Shown here: positions 13,153-24,828 of the stretch, piece after piece
Numbering within the stretch: position 1 is the stretch's first letter
How the letters are laid out: every line of letters starts with the position of its first letter
DNA from: Anarhynchus alexandrinus
Lineage: Eukaryota; Chordata; Aves; Charadriiformes; Charadriidae
Reading direction: 5' to 3'
Assembly (NCBI GenBank): GCA_008711295.1
Contig: VUYV01000147.1
Coordinates: 675,919 to 739,918 of the forward strand
Length of the DNA stretch: 64,000 nt
Notes under the pieces: generated by a model
The model's input: only the letters and a program-made list of their open reading frames with translations
Told to the model about the DNA's origin: nothing
Databases searched by the model: none
Position numbers and translations under genes: made by a program

Positions 13153-13519
13153 AGAACCCAGGGAAGGACAAGCTGGTCAGCTTCATCTTGATTCCAAGAA
13201 GGTGATGGAACAACTAATTCTGAAACCATTTCCAGGCACGTGAAGGACAGCAGCAAATATAATCTCTTTAGACATCAGTAAGGCTTTTGACAGTCTCCCA
13301 CACAGGGAGGGTGGGTCTGAACATCAGGAAACACTTTACTGTGAGGGTGACTGAGCACTGGTACAGGTTGCCCAGGGAGGTGGTGGAGTCTCATCCTTGG
13401 AGATACTAAGAAATTGTCTGGACACAGCCCTGGGTAACCAGCTGTAGATTACCAGCTTGTTACCTCCAGATTACCTCCAGAAGTCCCTTCCAAACTCAAC
13501 CATTCTCTCATTCTGTAGA
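13153..13519 (+). mobile_element. CR1 LINE fragment with internal deletion
   Basis: Sense CR1 retrotransposon remnant. 13153-13307 matches the reverse-transcriptase region, including the motif A residues LDISKAFDS with the catalytic Asp codon at 13271. The sequence then jumps at about 13307 to the CR1 3' end (CATCAGGAAACACTTTACTGTGAGGGTGACTG and on), ending in TCTCATTCTGTAG at 13519. About 1 kb of normal CR1 between the two parts is missing. It has no function as an element. It lies in the sense direction of PTPRK. Confidence 0.85.
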
Positions 13520-14519
13520 TTGGAGGTCAGTATATCTGAAATCTGTTATTTGCTGGTCTGTATCTCAGCAGGTCTTTCTCTAAATTGGGGAGCTTGGCTT
13601 TTTCCTATGGGTATAGAAACCTTCACTGTTTTCAACATACATTTACATTGTTCTTCTTTCTAGCCTTCCTTTCATGGGAATATTGCTGGATTGCATGACA
13701 AGATATGCCAAATACTAAAATGCTTATGACTATTTTCTTACTATGAAATGGGAAACTAGAGCAGTAACTGCACTTCTGATGCAAAAGAATTTGGCTTTTA
13801 GTTTAGCAGTGGCTTTGAGTGAAGACGTATTTTTGATCTCAATATTACGTTACCTCTCTCATTTATGTGCCTGAGTTCTGTGATTCACAGCTAGCTTAAT
13901 TCTTTATGAACCTTGATGTTGTTTCTTGAAAGACTTCTGAGAGGTTCTTGTCATCCTCCTGTGACTCTGGATTTATACCATGACCGAACTCTTCAATCAT
14001 CTCTCCACCTTCTTGGACTTATCTCCTTCTGTGGCTTCAGAAATGACCTTTTGTAATAGTTTCTGTCATTTTTGACATCAGAGCTTTTTCCATTTCCTTG
14101 CATTTAATTTTGATCTTTCTTTTTGCATGACCATTTAAAATTTTATGCACAGTCTTATGCTTACCTCCCCCATGGAAGTCCTCCGCTTTCATGTTGGTTC
14201 CTTGAGCTCTGTTTATAATTTAGTCTGTATAACTTATGCACTCTTACCTCATTTCTTCATTTGTTTGTCTGGCTTCTGCACTGATGCTGTGTTAACTTGT
14301 GATCGTTTCTGTTGTCCTCAAAGCAGACTCCCTTTTTATTTTTGAAAGGTTGCTCCTGCTGTCCAGCTGGAAGCTCTCACTTTTGTCTGTTAAAAAACCC
14401 CCGATATCTGTATTTGTTCTTGATAAGAGATGGTTATTAGAACAAACTTTAAATAACCTTTTTTTTTTTTTTTTTAACCCCATCACCTTGTTTTATGGTT
14501 AAACTGTCGAAATTTTAAT

Positions 14520-17500
14520 AAGGTGGCTGATGTAATTGTTAGGTGTGCTTTTCTGGTTGAATTGCTGACGTGATTAGTATAGATGAAAGTTAAGCTATAT
14601 ACTTTTTTCTTCCAAGTCCTTGTTTCAGCTTTTTTTTTCTTGAAGAGTAGGTTAAAAAATAACCTAGCACTCTGAAAGTATAGAAAATTTTGTGATTTAA
14701 TGTAATGGATGTAGGGCTATCTTCATTCAGCACTCCTACTGAGTTTAATTGCATTCTTATCCATTAACTTTAAACAGCATATTGTGAGAACATTTAGGAG
14801 AAATGCCAGAGAATGCGATATCTACATAAGATTTTCTATAAATAAGCACTAACAGTGTCTTGGAGAAAGGTGTTATTTTCAGAAGCAGCATTGTAAGACC
14901 ACATATCCATAAATAATCAAAGTGATTAATTTCGTTTTGGAGCTCTCAATTGTGTCCTTGAAATCATAGAATTTGCTTGCTGGTGTTTTAGTGACTGTTG
15001 GTATAGTCGTGAAAATATTTATTAATCTCAAGTACGTGATTCTACTCCCTCCTCCACCCCTCCCCGCCCAATTTGTATTCAAATGGTATAACTCCTTGTC
15101 ACCAGTGCAGTTGGTCAGAAGTCTGCTCAGTGCTCCAGAGGAATTCCAAGCCCATGAGCTGAAATGTGAAATAGCTTTGGTGTTTTGTGGACGTTGGAAC
15201 TTGTGTATTAATGAAGATCTGTTCATAATTTTGTGAAACTGGTGATTCTTTCCATGGTTTCAGAAATACCTTGTGAGCTGAAATGCAAATTGTCTTGGTA
15301 GCTTCAGTTGTATAAAGTCATCCACATATATGTGGGTATTCGCTCTCTGTTGCCTTGGCCATGCCAAGGAAGGATGAAGAAATCATGAAAAAGACATTAA
15401 GCAACTGTGACTCTTCACATCTACCTGTTGTCGCCTCCTCAGTAAAGAACAGAAAATCTCCCTTTCCCTGGAGAACAGGAGGAAATTTAAAGACACTTTT
15501 GTTTAGATTAGATTTTGCTTAGTTTGGAAACTGAAGGACAGATAGTGTAATAGAGACTGATCTTCTCACCCCTTCATCTATTTCCTTTTTCCGTCCTGTT
15601 CACTGCTGATAAAGCATGGAAAGGTTTCCTGTTGTCTGTCAATATGAAGCTTTTGAAATTGGAGATGAAGAAGCCTTTTCCAAGCCTGGTGTTGAGAGAA
15701 GGAACCTAATTTACTAGAAGGAATATAATAAATGGCATGGCCAGGTGGACCACATCTAACAGTGAATCTTCATGCTGTCCCAAAATTTTGGGATTAGGTA
15801 AATGCTGGGATTAGTGATAGCAAGATCTTTTCCTAAAGATGACAGGAAAGGATGTCCACATGAGGCTTCCTGCATTCTTGGTAATTGATACCTAATTTTT
15901 TTCAAGTTCCCATCTTTTCTTTCTAAAATAAACTACTACATTTTATTAATAAGGAATACAGAAGACAGATACAAAAAGTTTGCATAGATGGGACTTGCTT
16001 ATGACTTCTTTAGTCTTTTCTTTGTTTGTTTATATTGGTTATGGTATTACTTTATGGCTATTGGGGGATTGATTTTTAATGTCAAGGTGATTTATAGCAC
16101 ACAGTGATTTAAGAGGAGTTTTGTCCACTTCCTTTTCTGAAACGCTTGTGATTATAAGGATATTTAGATTATTTGACTGTTCTAAGGCCACACACACAAA
16201 CCCTCCGCTGAAAATTAAATAACGCTAACTTAGGAATAATCAGCCATATTTCCTATTAAGCTGTTGGTGTTTACACTCCAATGGTGTTTTTGGATGAGAC
16301 CTGGATTTCCAGGTTCAGGTTAATTAGCTAAGAGTATGGTTAAAAGATACTGATAGAGGGAACAAGGCTAGAAAATTTTTGAAGAGTGTTTGTTGGTAAT
16401 TGAGTTTACTTGGCTTTTATTGCTCTTAAATGTAATCAGTTGTGTTTTGTGTAATGAATTCTAGTACTACAAAATAAGACACTGCTGCAAAGTAGATAAA
16501 TATTCTTAGTATTCAGTATGACTTCTCCCTGTAGTGAAGGAGAACCTGTAATTTTCCTTAAGTGCTGCTGTTTTCAGTTTTGGGGTTTTTTTTAAATTAG
16601 ATAGTGCCTCTGACCTTCTGCCTTTTTAGATGCCGTGGGTTGATTAAGGTTATTTCAGAGTTATACATCAGTAGGTAATACTGAACATAAGCATTTTAAC
16701 ATAAGTCATTAAAATTTATTCTCAAACTGCATTAACAGCAAGTCATAGTATATTTGTAATAGGTATCCAAACACTCTGCAATCCATGTGCTTTAAAGTGC
16801 CCGTAACAGAAATAATGTAGTGCCTTTAGAAGATGGAAACATCCTGTGCTTTGAGGCATGCTGTGATAGAAACAGTTAAATTAATGTAGTAGGTGGGTGA
16901 TTTTAAAAGCAGAACCTGTTCCTGGATATATGACTGACAAGAGACCTGCTATAGCGCCTTTATACTGTTCAAGCTTTGAATTCACCAATCAATGTGAGGA
17001 GAAAAATTAAATTTTCACAGGACTTTTACCTGACATCCTAGATAAACATAATTTTGTACTGGGCTCTTACCATGGAGCTATCAACTTTGATAGATTTAGA
17101 GCTAGTCATTAGGCCTTTACAGCAGGTGGTGGAGAAAAATAAAAGCATGCTGTTGAATAAAAGGAGCAGATTGTTCCAACTAGTCATTTGAGCTGGATGA
17201 GAAAAGAGTATTTCATTCCTGGTGTGACACCTTCATACATATGAGTCCCAGAGAAACTACTGGTAACGGAGCCCTATGTAAGAGAAAAGTTGTGACGATG
17301 GAAGTTTGTTGTGTGTCTGTAGTACAACTCTTCTTTCATGCTAGATTTTTTTTTCTGCTGTCTTGGTGATCTGATTGTTCTTAGTGGATAAATTTCTGGG
17401 CTTATAACCAGCTCTTTAAAACTGAGGAGTGGGAAAATTAAGATGTTACTTGTGTATTTTGTGTAACACCAGAAGTAGCTGGATGCAAGAAAAGATCTCA

Positions 17501-18544
17501 GAAATAAACTGTGAAGATGTGTTCTTTTGACAGTCCTTCCATACGTGCTGTTCTGTGGCTGGAAAAAAAAATGCCAATAGGTTGTAGAAATAGCTTAATA
17601 AAGAATACTTCTGAAATGAATTTGTTTTGGAAATCAAACCAGGCACTTCTACTTCCCACCCCAAATCCAGAAGATGCAGCTTTCTTTCATTGCTTTCTCT
17701 TATTAGTTTCTGAAACTTAGTGCCAGATTTTGGTGAGAATGTACTTGGGAGTTCCAGCGGATAGATATTGTTGATATAGGAGACTTAAAAATAAGTGCCT
17801 TGTTCCTGCTGTTCTATATAATTTGTTATATTAAATTTTTTTCTTTATTCTTACTTCTGTAGAAAGGGTGGCATAAGACAAAGAAACGTATTCGTTGTTG
17901 GATTTAGAAAAGTGAAAGCTAGCCATTTCCTTTTCCTAGCCCTGATGATAAAGGTCATGTTTTTTCATAAAGATGTTATTAAGCATGGTCAGTAAATGTG
18001 TGTTATTCTTCATCAGCTAGTTTTATCAGTAGGTATTTCATTTATCACAATTCAGTAGTTTTCTGAATGTTTTGAATTGTTTTTTTACTATTGCTTTTCT
18101 GAGTATAAATTTTAAAGGGCACTGGAGTTGTTAAGGTCTAATTAAATATGAAAACTGACGCACGGAATTTCTAGGTGATATGTGGGAATAGTTTCTTTTA
18201 TCAAGAAATCTGTAGATCTCCAGTATAGCATCCCTATAATGCCATTCATAATAAATGTTATGGGTATCTTAAATTTCATGTAATATCGGTCTGCAACCGA
18301 CTGTTTCTATTCTAAATAGTAAAAGTGATGTTATGTCTAGAAAGTGTAGTGAGAACACTGGAATTGTTAGATAAAGATTATTAGTTCGAAATCTGAATCT
18401 GTTTTCCTTCCTGTCCTGAGCTGATGAGCTGGCACGCCACAGTAAAATCGTAGTGGATGCCCATTTATCAGTGGAAGTTACTGATACATGCTTCTCTTAG
18501 TCTTAAGCTTATTTATATTTAAACTTGGTGGGGAAAAAACCAGT
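14520..18544. other. Intronic sequence, no gene seen
   Basis: AT-rich unique DNA. It contains a C-rich tract at 15046-15069 that could form a minus-strand G-quadruplex, and the near-palindrome ACCTGGATTTCCAGGT near 16300. The run 16720-16990 is free of simple repeats and could be conserved, but this cannot be judged from one sequence. Confidence 0.5.
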
Positions 18545-19549
18545 TATAGAATCATAGAATCATCTAGGTTGGAAGGGACCTTTAAGATCATCAAGTCCAA
18601 CCATCAGCCTAACAATGCCAAAACCACCACTAAACCATGTCCCTAAGCACCATGTTTAACCATCTTTTAAATACCTCTAGGGATGGCAATTCCACCACTT
18701 CCTTGGGCAGCCTGTTCCAATGCTTGACAACCCTTTCTGTGAGGAATTTTTTCCTAATATCCAGTCTAAACTGCCCCTGGTGCAACTTGAGACCATTTCC
18801 TCTTGTTCTATTGCTTGTTACTTGGGAGAAGAGACGAATGCCCACCTCTCTATGACCTCCTTTCAGGTAGTTGTAGAGAGTGATAAGGTCTCCCCTGAGC
18901 CTCCTTTTCTTCAGGCTAAACCACCCCAGTTCACTCAGCCACTCCTCATAAGACTTGTGCTCTAGACCTCTTGTCTGCTTTGTTGCCCATCTTTGGCAGA
19001 TGTCTCTTGTAGTGAGGGGCCCAAAACTGAACACAGTATTTGAGGTGGGGCCTCACCAGGGCTGAGTACAGGAGGACGATAACTTCCCTAGTCCTGCTGG
19101 CCACTCTATTCGTTATACAGGCCAGGATGCTGCTGGCCTTCTTGGCCACCTGGGCACACTGCTGGCTCATATTCAGCTGGCTGTTGACCAACACCGCCAG
19201 GTCCTTTTCCCGACAGGCAGCTTTCCAGCCACTCTTCCCCAGGCCTGTAGCGCTGCATGGGGTTGTTGTGACTCAAGTGCAGGACCTGCCACTTGTCCTT
19301 GTTGAACCTCCTACCATTGGCATTGGCCCACCAATGCAGCCTGTCCAGATCCCTCTGTAGGGCCATCCTACCCTCAAGTAGGTCGACACTCCTGCCTAAC
19401 TTGGTGTCATCTGCAAACTTACTGAGGGTGCACTCGATCTCCTTGTCCAGGTCATTGATAAAGATATAAAAGAGAAAAGGACCCAATACTGAGCCGTGGG
19501 GAACACCACTTGTCAACAGCCGCCAACTGGATTTAACTCCATTTGTTCA
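18545..19549 (-). mobile_element. CR1 LINE, 5'-truncated, minus strand
   Basis: Read on the minus strand, this is the last 1 kb of a CR1 non-LTR retrotransposon. It runs from the [13 protein letters not shown] RT segment (about 19549) through the catalytic FADD box (19406-19417) and the C-terminal RT/thumb region to the 3' tail, seen as AGAATCATAGAATCAT at 18546-18562. The coding frame breaks at least twice, near 19215 and 19000. The catalytic aspartates of motif C survive. Similarity to the bird CR1 consensus is high, so it is one of the younger copies here. Its 5' truncation point lies within about 20 bp of the LTR that follows. Confidence 0.93.
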
Positions 19550-19564
19550 TCTGTTCTTTCTTGG

Positions 19565-20165
19565 TGTGCTGGTTTTGGCTGAGGTAGAGTTAGTTTTCTT
19601 CATAGTAGCTAGTATGGGGCTATGTTTTGGATTTGTGCTGGGAACAGTGTTGATAAGACAGGGATGTTTTAGTTATTGCTTATACAGAGTCAAGACCTTT
19701 TCTGCTCCTCGTACCACCCTGCCAGCGAGTAGGCTGGGGGTGCACAAGAAGTTGGGAGGGGATACAGCTGGGACAGCTGACCCCACCTGACCAAAGGGAT
19801 ATTTCATACCATACGACATCACGCTCAGCAGTAAAACTAGGGGGAAGGTTGGCAGGGGGGCTGATGCTCGGGGACTGGCTGGGTATTGGCTGGTTGGTAG
19901 TGAACAATTGTTTTCATTTGCATCACTTGTTTTGGATTTTATTTCTCTCTTTGTCATTTTCCTTTTCATTACAGTTTATTATTATATTTTATTTCAATTA
20001 TTAAAATGTTCTTATCTCAACCCACGAGTTTTCTCACTTTTATCCTAGATCGGNCACTTTTATCCTTCCAATTCTACACCCACCCCCACCCCACTCCCCC
20101 ACCCCACCCCAGCTGTGGGGGGAGCGAGCGAGTGGCTGTGTGAGGATGTGGGATAAATCAAAGTC
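19565..20165 (+). mobile_element. Solo LTR of an endogenous retrovirus, diverged
   Basis: Starts TGTGCTGGTTTTGGCTGAGG. It shares long blocks with the LTR at 59111: TATGTTTTGGATTTG, AGTCAAGACCTTTTCTGCTC, GACCAAAGGGATATTTCATACCATA and CTCAACCCACGAGTTTTCTCACTTTTA. There is no gag, pol or env sequence beside it, so it is a solo LTR left by recombination. The TATA box is replaced by CAGTAAAAC. The middle (about 19835-19990) differs completely from the other copy. The 3' end is decayed and placed at about 20160-20167. It contains one unknown base (20054) and a C-rich tract. Confidence 0.85.
20079..20110 (-). other. C-rich tract, possible minus-strand G-quadruplex
   Basis: Six runs of three to five C separated by single or double bases lie in the 3' part of the diverged LTR. 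The minus strand therefore meets the G3+N1-7 pattern for a G-quadruplex. The unknown base just upstream (20054) suggests the assembly struggled here. Structure formation is inferred only. Confidence 0.45.
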
Positions 20166-20305
20166 ACAGAGTAGTGTCAGTATTGAGGGGTGCTGCTAAG
20201 GAAATATGGTGTTAATATTTTAAAAAATGTAATTTATCTTTAAATTCAAGCATCTTTAAATAGCTTTTTATAAGTGATGTGTAAACTTTGACTATATGGT
20301 CTTTA

Positions 20306-20368
20306 TTAAATTTAGATTAATCTTTGGGATTTTAAGATTAATTTGAAGATTAAATTTAGGTTAATCTT
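20306..20368. promoter_or_regulatory. Cluster of TAATCT homeodomain sites in a 19-bp repeat
   Basis: Two near-identical 19-bp units (20306-20324 and 20350-20368, 18 of 19 bases equal) plus intervening sequence hold five TAATCT/AGATTA sites: 20314-20319, 20318-20323, 20335-20340, 20347-20352 and 20362-20367. TAATCC/T is the site class of K50 homeodomains such as OTX, PITX and CRX. Dense sites of one type suggest an enhancer element, though AT-rich DNA can give this by duplication. Confidence 0.35.
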
Positions 20369-20369
20369 A

Positions 20370-23300
20370 ATGACCTTGTTATTTAGTGGAGCTTTAATTT
20401 CTTTTCTGAGAGTTCAGTGTGGGTTATTTATAGCTTTCTTTTTATAATGAGCATTTAAGATTCCTTATCTTTTATAAATGAAAATGGACATGTAGTCAGG
20501 AGATATTTATGAGGCTAGCATGATTTATCACTTGTCTTTTAGAAGGATGTTGAAGAGGACTGTGTGAGAGTTCTAGGTGTGTTCAAGCTGAAGTTAATAA
20601 CTTAGTGAAGCTTAAGGGAAAAGATAGTGAATTGTTGATTTGCTTGGTTTCTGTGGAATGTAAATGTTTCCCAAATGCTTTCCCAGCAACTGAACAAATT
20701 GGATTGACCCAAAATACAGTTAGCAGTTTGGCAAAATAACCATCCAGACTTAAGATTCCTTCTGTCTTCCCAGCTTACGATTCCAGTTGTCAATAGGGTG
20801 TTTGCTTCAGGTGGCCTACCTGATTTTTCTTTTTGTTAAATTGATTGTTGTTGTTTTCTTGTTGGCTGCTGCCACCACTGGAGGTGCAGCAAGCCATGGC
20901 TCTGGTTGGTGCTGCCCCTCAGTAGAGTGTGCTGCTTGTCCCTTCTGGGCCACATCCTGATGGCAGCATCGTTTGAAGGGAGGAGATGTTGGCTGCCTTG
21001 AGTGCCAGTCCCCAAGCCAACATCAGGCTGTTGAGGTCAGACCAGTCTGGTGTATTGCTTTGATCCCTATTGCTGCCTTTTTCTGAAGCATGATATTAGA
21101 AATCTAAGGTAAATGTGGGTTTAGGTCCTGCAAGGTTCAAGAACATTTGAATGTCAGTGCTGTGTGCTTCCAGTGGGGAGACTGAGCAGAGGTACACAAA
21201 TCACTGTTTGTGGCACGGCACGTATGTTGGCAGGTACTCACAAGTTCCAGTGTCAGGGTAGTATTAAAGATAAATTGCAGGTTACACATCAGCTGTAGCT
21301 AAAGGAACATGATGGTGGTACGTAAGGGGACAGTGGTTGGTACTGAAGTACCTTTTTTTTATTGCGCTGTGAAGGAGATTACAAATGGCTGAGCTGGAGA
21401 TTTCTGACTTGTCATTTGTAGGATATTGGCAGATTCTTGGCAAAATGTTGGACAGCAAATATGAATTTGTACTTGAGTTCCGCTGCTGAACCTCACTGGA
21501 AGGTACTAAACATTCATCAAGCCCATCTACCTTCTTCCCTGGACAGTGTTGTTACATTATTGTGGAGAGTGGCCCAGTAGCTGAGTTAGGGGACTAACAA
21601 GTCCTGACCTATGGTGTACTTCTGTCAGATGTGGTTTTATGTTCGAGTGGTTAAAGATTGATTTAAATCGTATATAGTTTTGAACAAATGACTGGAAACA
21701 GACTACTGCACGTTTCACCCACCCACCTATCGTCTCTTCTTGTGTTTCCCACACAGCTGGTTACACTAGGTTTGTCTCTGAGTACCCAGAGTTACCAAAA
21801 TAGCACACAGGCAGTTGACTGTTAAAACAGAAGGGGAGATCCAAATTTGCTCATGCTTTAAGTCGTAAGGAGTAGTCTGCAGGGGGGGGTTAAAATGCTT
21901 AGCCTGTCTCATTGTGTTGTACTGGATAAATCACTACAGCATTGGCTTTTACTTTACTTGCCTTGAAATGTCATGATCAGTTGGTAAGAGGAGGAGCTGT
22001 GCTCCATGAGAGGCACCCATTGGTTTAGGCAGTTGTTATAGGGTGAATTTTGTCGTGGGTTGACAATCCATCCTGATAAACTTTGTTCAGGTGCATGCAA
22101 TAAATGGGCATCTGCTTGCTCTGTGGATGCAGCGGTGGTGTGCTATGCACAAGGAGGTTTGGATTGCTTGCTGTGTATTAACAGACGCGTTGTTATTGCT
22201 AATCAGAACCCTGATAACTAAAATTAATAGTGGGCACAAAGACGAGCAATTAAGGACATTCATCTTCCAAATGAGTCTACAAGATTCAATGGTAGTTTAA
22301 ATTTATATACTGAGGGCACTTAAGCCATTAAAAAGGGTAATGGGTGCCCCGTAGGCATGTGCTTCAAAGCCATATGTCATTATGGTGCTGGGACAGCAGA
22401 CAGTGATAACTTCCCTTTAAGGGAAACTGCTATTCATTTATCAATTAAATGTCGAAGGAAATGTACATTTTTGCTGTGGAGTGATCATACCAGTGTATTG
22501 TAAGTTAAATCAAAGACCAAGATTTATGTTCTAAGCCTTTCTGGCTTTATCATGATAGATGTTAATTAGAAAAGTCTCTCGGTGGTAATAGGGCATTCGA
22601 GTTGGACTTTTAAAGGCATAAATGTTTCTTTGATGCAGAAATACTTCTCCTGAAGTCTTCCACAGTGACACTGATGTAGTAACCAACTTAGTACTGAGTA
22701 TGAAACATTGGGGTTTGTTGTTGTGCTTCTGTTGTCACAGTGTAACATTTGAGAAGGTTTTGCTAACATGGAGCTGACTGTGAAGTTTTCAGGTTTTATG
22801 GTACAAGGATTTAACAGGAATTTCGCTAGAGTGTAGAGGTTTCTTTCTCTCCTGGTGTTGACCTTGCCACCCAAAGCACTGGTTAACAAGTGATTCTAGG
22901 TGAAGTAGAATTAGCTAAAACTTAGGCTGTGTTGTCATTTATTCAAAATGACAAATAGTTCTTCAGAAATGTGGGAATTATTTGAGTTGTCTCTTACTGA
23001 AGATGAAATATAATCTCAGTTTGGGACACGGTATAGATTTTCTGATGAAATTTAGTAAAAGGGACTTCCCCTTCCCCAAATATAAACACTGTTTTTGCAA
23101 GCTTTCTTCCTGTTATGTGACATTTGAATACTCCATTTTAGGTAGGTAAAAATATTTTTATCCCAAATGTGGTGACATACATGCCCAGTCCTCCTTTCCT
23201 ATTCTCTGGCCAGTCCTGGTTCCAGGCCATGTACGTCTTCTACAGAGGGCAGAAATGAGCACAGACTGTAGTTCTTCATGGTCCTCATTCTCCCCCTTTC

Positions 23301-24703
23301 CCACCTCCAGCCTGTTCTCCTCTGGGGTGTAGTGTGGGCTGGTGACAGCCTGGCAGGCATGGGAGGGTGTTCTCTGTTGATGGAGTGGTGGTGACTCATC
23401 GTACGGTGACACTAGAATTTACCATAGTAAGGATTTTTTTTTGTTTGTTTGTTCTTGGGACCTGCAGTACTTGTCCCATTTTGTATTCAAAATGTCAGAC
23501 AATGAAGTCATCTAGAGGTGTTGTCTTAACACGAGGAATTTTTGTTGTAATCACAGTTGTTAATTGGATTAATATGCCCTAACTACTGAGGACAGGGAGG
23601 AGAGGATGCAAGAAATATCTCCTCTGATTTCCAGGAGTTGAGTTCTTATATAACTTCTTTTCTGGATTAAAAACTACTGCCTCAATAAAGGTGAATGGAC
23701 TGTGTTTTCTCTTTTGCTTTCTCCTGGTCTTGCCTTTTCTTTTTGAGCAGGAGAAGCAAACTCAAGGACTGTGTATCATGAATGGAGATAACAGATGCTG
23801 CAAAGTTGTATGTGTGACATCTGTATTTTCTTGTCTTTATGCTCTACTTTTTCTTCAACCAGGCTCTTTTGATTCCTTTGTTTCTTCTGTTTCAAACTTT
23901 GATCTCTTCCCATAATCATCGTGTTTTCTTCTTCTCTGTTTTTCCCAACCTACTTAATTGCCTTGAGTGAAGAATGTAATAAAAAATTTACTGAATGACA
24001 CAGAGCAGACATTACTGTGCTACATGGGATTATTTTTCCCCCCATCTTTCACGTTCCTCCCATTCTTTCTTCCCGTCGCTTCTCCTCACAACTTTTGTTG
24101 TAAGGTTTTCATACCCGTTGTTTGTGTGACCCTGAAAAAGCACCTCTAATTTCTGTTCTGTTATGCTAGATTGATTTAATAAAGCAAGATTATCCAATTC
24201 ATTCTGCAGCAATTATTTAATTTCTAAGTAATTTTAATAATTTTGTCTGACTGCTTTTGTTCTGGGCACACTATTTATCCTCATTGTTGGTGTTTGGACT
24301 ACTTATGCTTTCAGTGAATTGAAGCTGTTGATTTACACCTTTACTTTTTGAGCCTAGTCCATTATTTTCTGTTTCCCCTTTGGTTTAGATAGCCTGTTGC
24401 TTGTTGTCATGCAGACACTGTGCTGGGTTTCACTTGGGCTCAGTGACTCAGCCTGTGATCTCCTGCTCTGACAGGGGATGCTCATGGGGGAAGTTGGTCG
24501 TGTGAAGTAGAGACGTGCTAAAAAGAGAGGGGAACGCTGATGGATGATCTGCTTGCGGGTTTTAGCTTTGCACAGGCAAGCCTGTGAATGGTGCCACAGG
24601 CTGCGTGGGCTCCATGGCGGTGGTGTGCCCTGGAGGAACACCTCTGCTTGACTCTTGGAAAATCTCTGCTTTTAAATAAACTAATAGCAAGTTTCTTCCC
24701 TAG
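20370..24703. other. Intronic sequence before exon 2
   Basis: No repeat family recognised. The part at 22060-22480 is listed separately as possible regulatory DNA. Short open frames show no gene-like pattern. Confidence 0.5.
22060..22480. promoter_or_regulatory. Possible conserved regulatory stretch
   Basis: Complex sequence without simple repeats, carrying AATTAA and TAATAG homeodomain-like cores and the near-perfect palindrome TTCCCTTTAAGGGAA (22411-22425). Its texture resembles vertebrate conserved non-coding elements. This is a judgement from motif content only. Confidence 0.22.
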
Positions 24704-24826
24704 GGGGATGTACGTTCGACGATGGTCCTGGACCCTGTGACTACCACCAAGACTTGTATGATGACTTCGACTGGGTACATGTCAGTGCTCAAGAGCCTCA
24801 CTATTTGCCGCCCGAGATGCCTCAAG
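24704..24826 (+). CDS. PTPRK: PTPRK exon 2, N-terminal part of the MAM domain
   Basis: Internal coding exon of receptor-type tyrosine-protein phosphatase kappa, a plasma-membrane phosphatase whose MAM-Ig-fibronectin ectodomain mediates homophilic cell adhesion. A pyrimidine-rich acceptor (TTTCTTCCCTAG) precedes it and a strong donor (AAG|GTGAGA) follows. The exon is 123 bp with phase 1 at both ends; the reading frame is GGA TGT ACG at 24706. The 40 complete codons begin GCTFDDGPGPCDYHQ and end EPHYLPPEMPQ. They show the opening MAM pattern: Cys, aromatic, acidic pair, a second Cys nine residues on, then Tyr-Asp-Asp-Phe-Asp-Trp. The sequence fits PTPRK as remembered and not the divergent first MAM segments of PTPRM or PTPRT. 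Against remembered mammalian PTPRK there are an Ala-to-Pro change before the second Cys and a Glu-to-Asp change before the Trp. The signal-peptide exon and the exon completing the MAM domain lie outside the window. The identification rests on memory of the family, not a search. Confidence 0.95.
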
Positions 24827-24828
24827 GT

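Larger units (their letters stand above)
1..24703 (+). other. PTPRK: PTPRK intron 1 (3' portion)
   Basis: No recognisable PTPRK coding exon lies upstream of 24704, so this stretch is the end of the very long first intron separating the signal-peptide exon from exon 2. It ends in the acceptor at 24702-24703. Content is AT-rich unique sequence, simple repeats, two CR1 copies (13153-13519 and 18545-19549), a possible older LINE fragment, one solo LTR and several short motif-rich patches listed separately. No ATG-started reading frame here exceeds about 140 codons, and the longer ones overlap CR1 or look random. Confidence 0.85.

Noticed and set aside
18630..19516. Several 80-136-codon frames on the minus strand as genes
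   Set aside because: They are broken pieces of CR1 reverse transcriptase in shifting frames, with the CR1 3' tail at the expected end.
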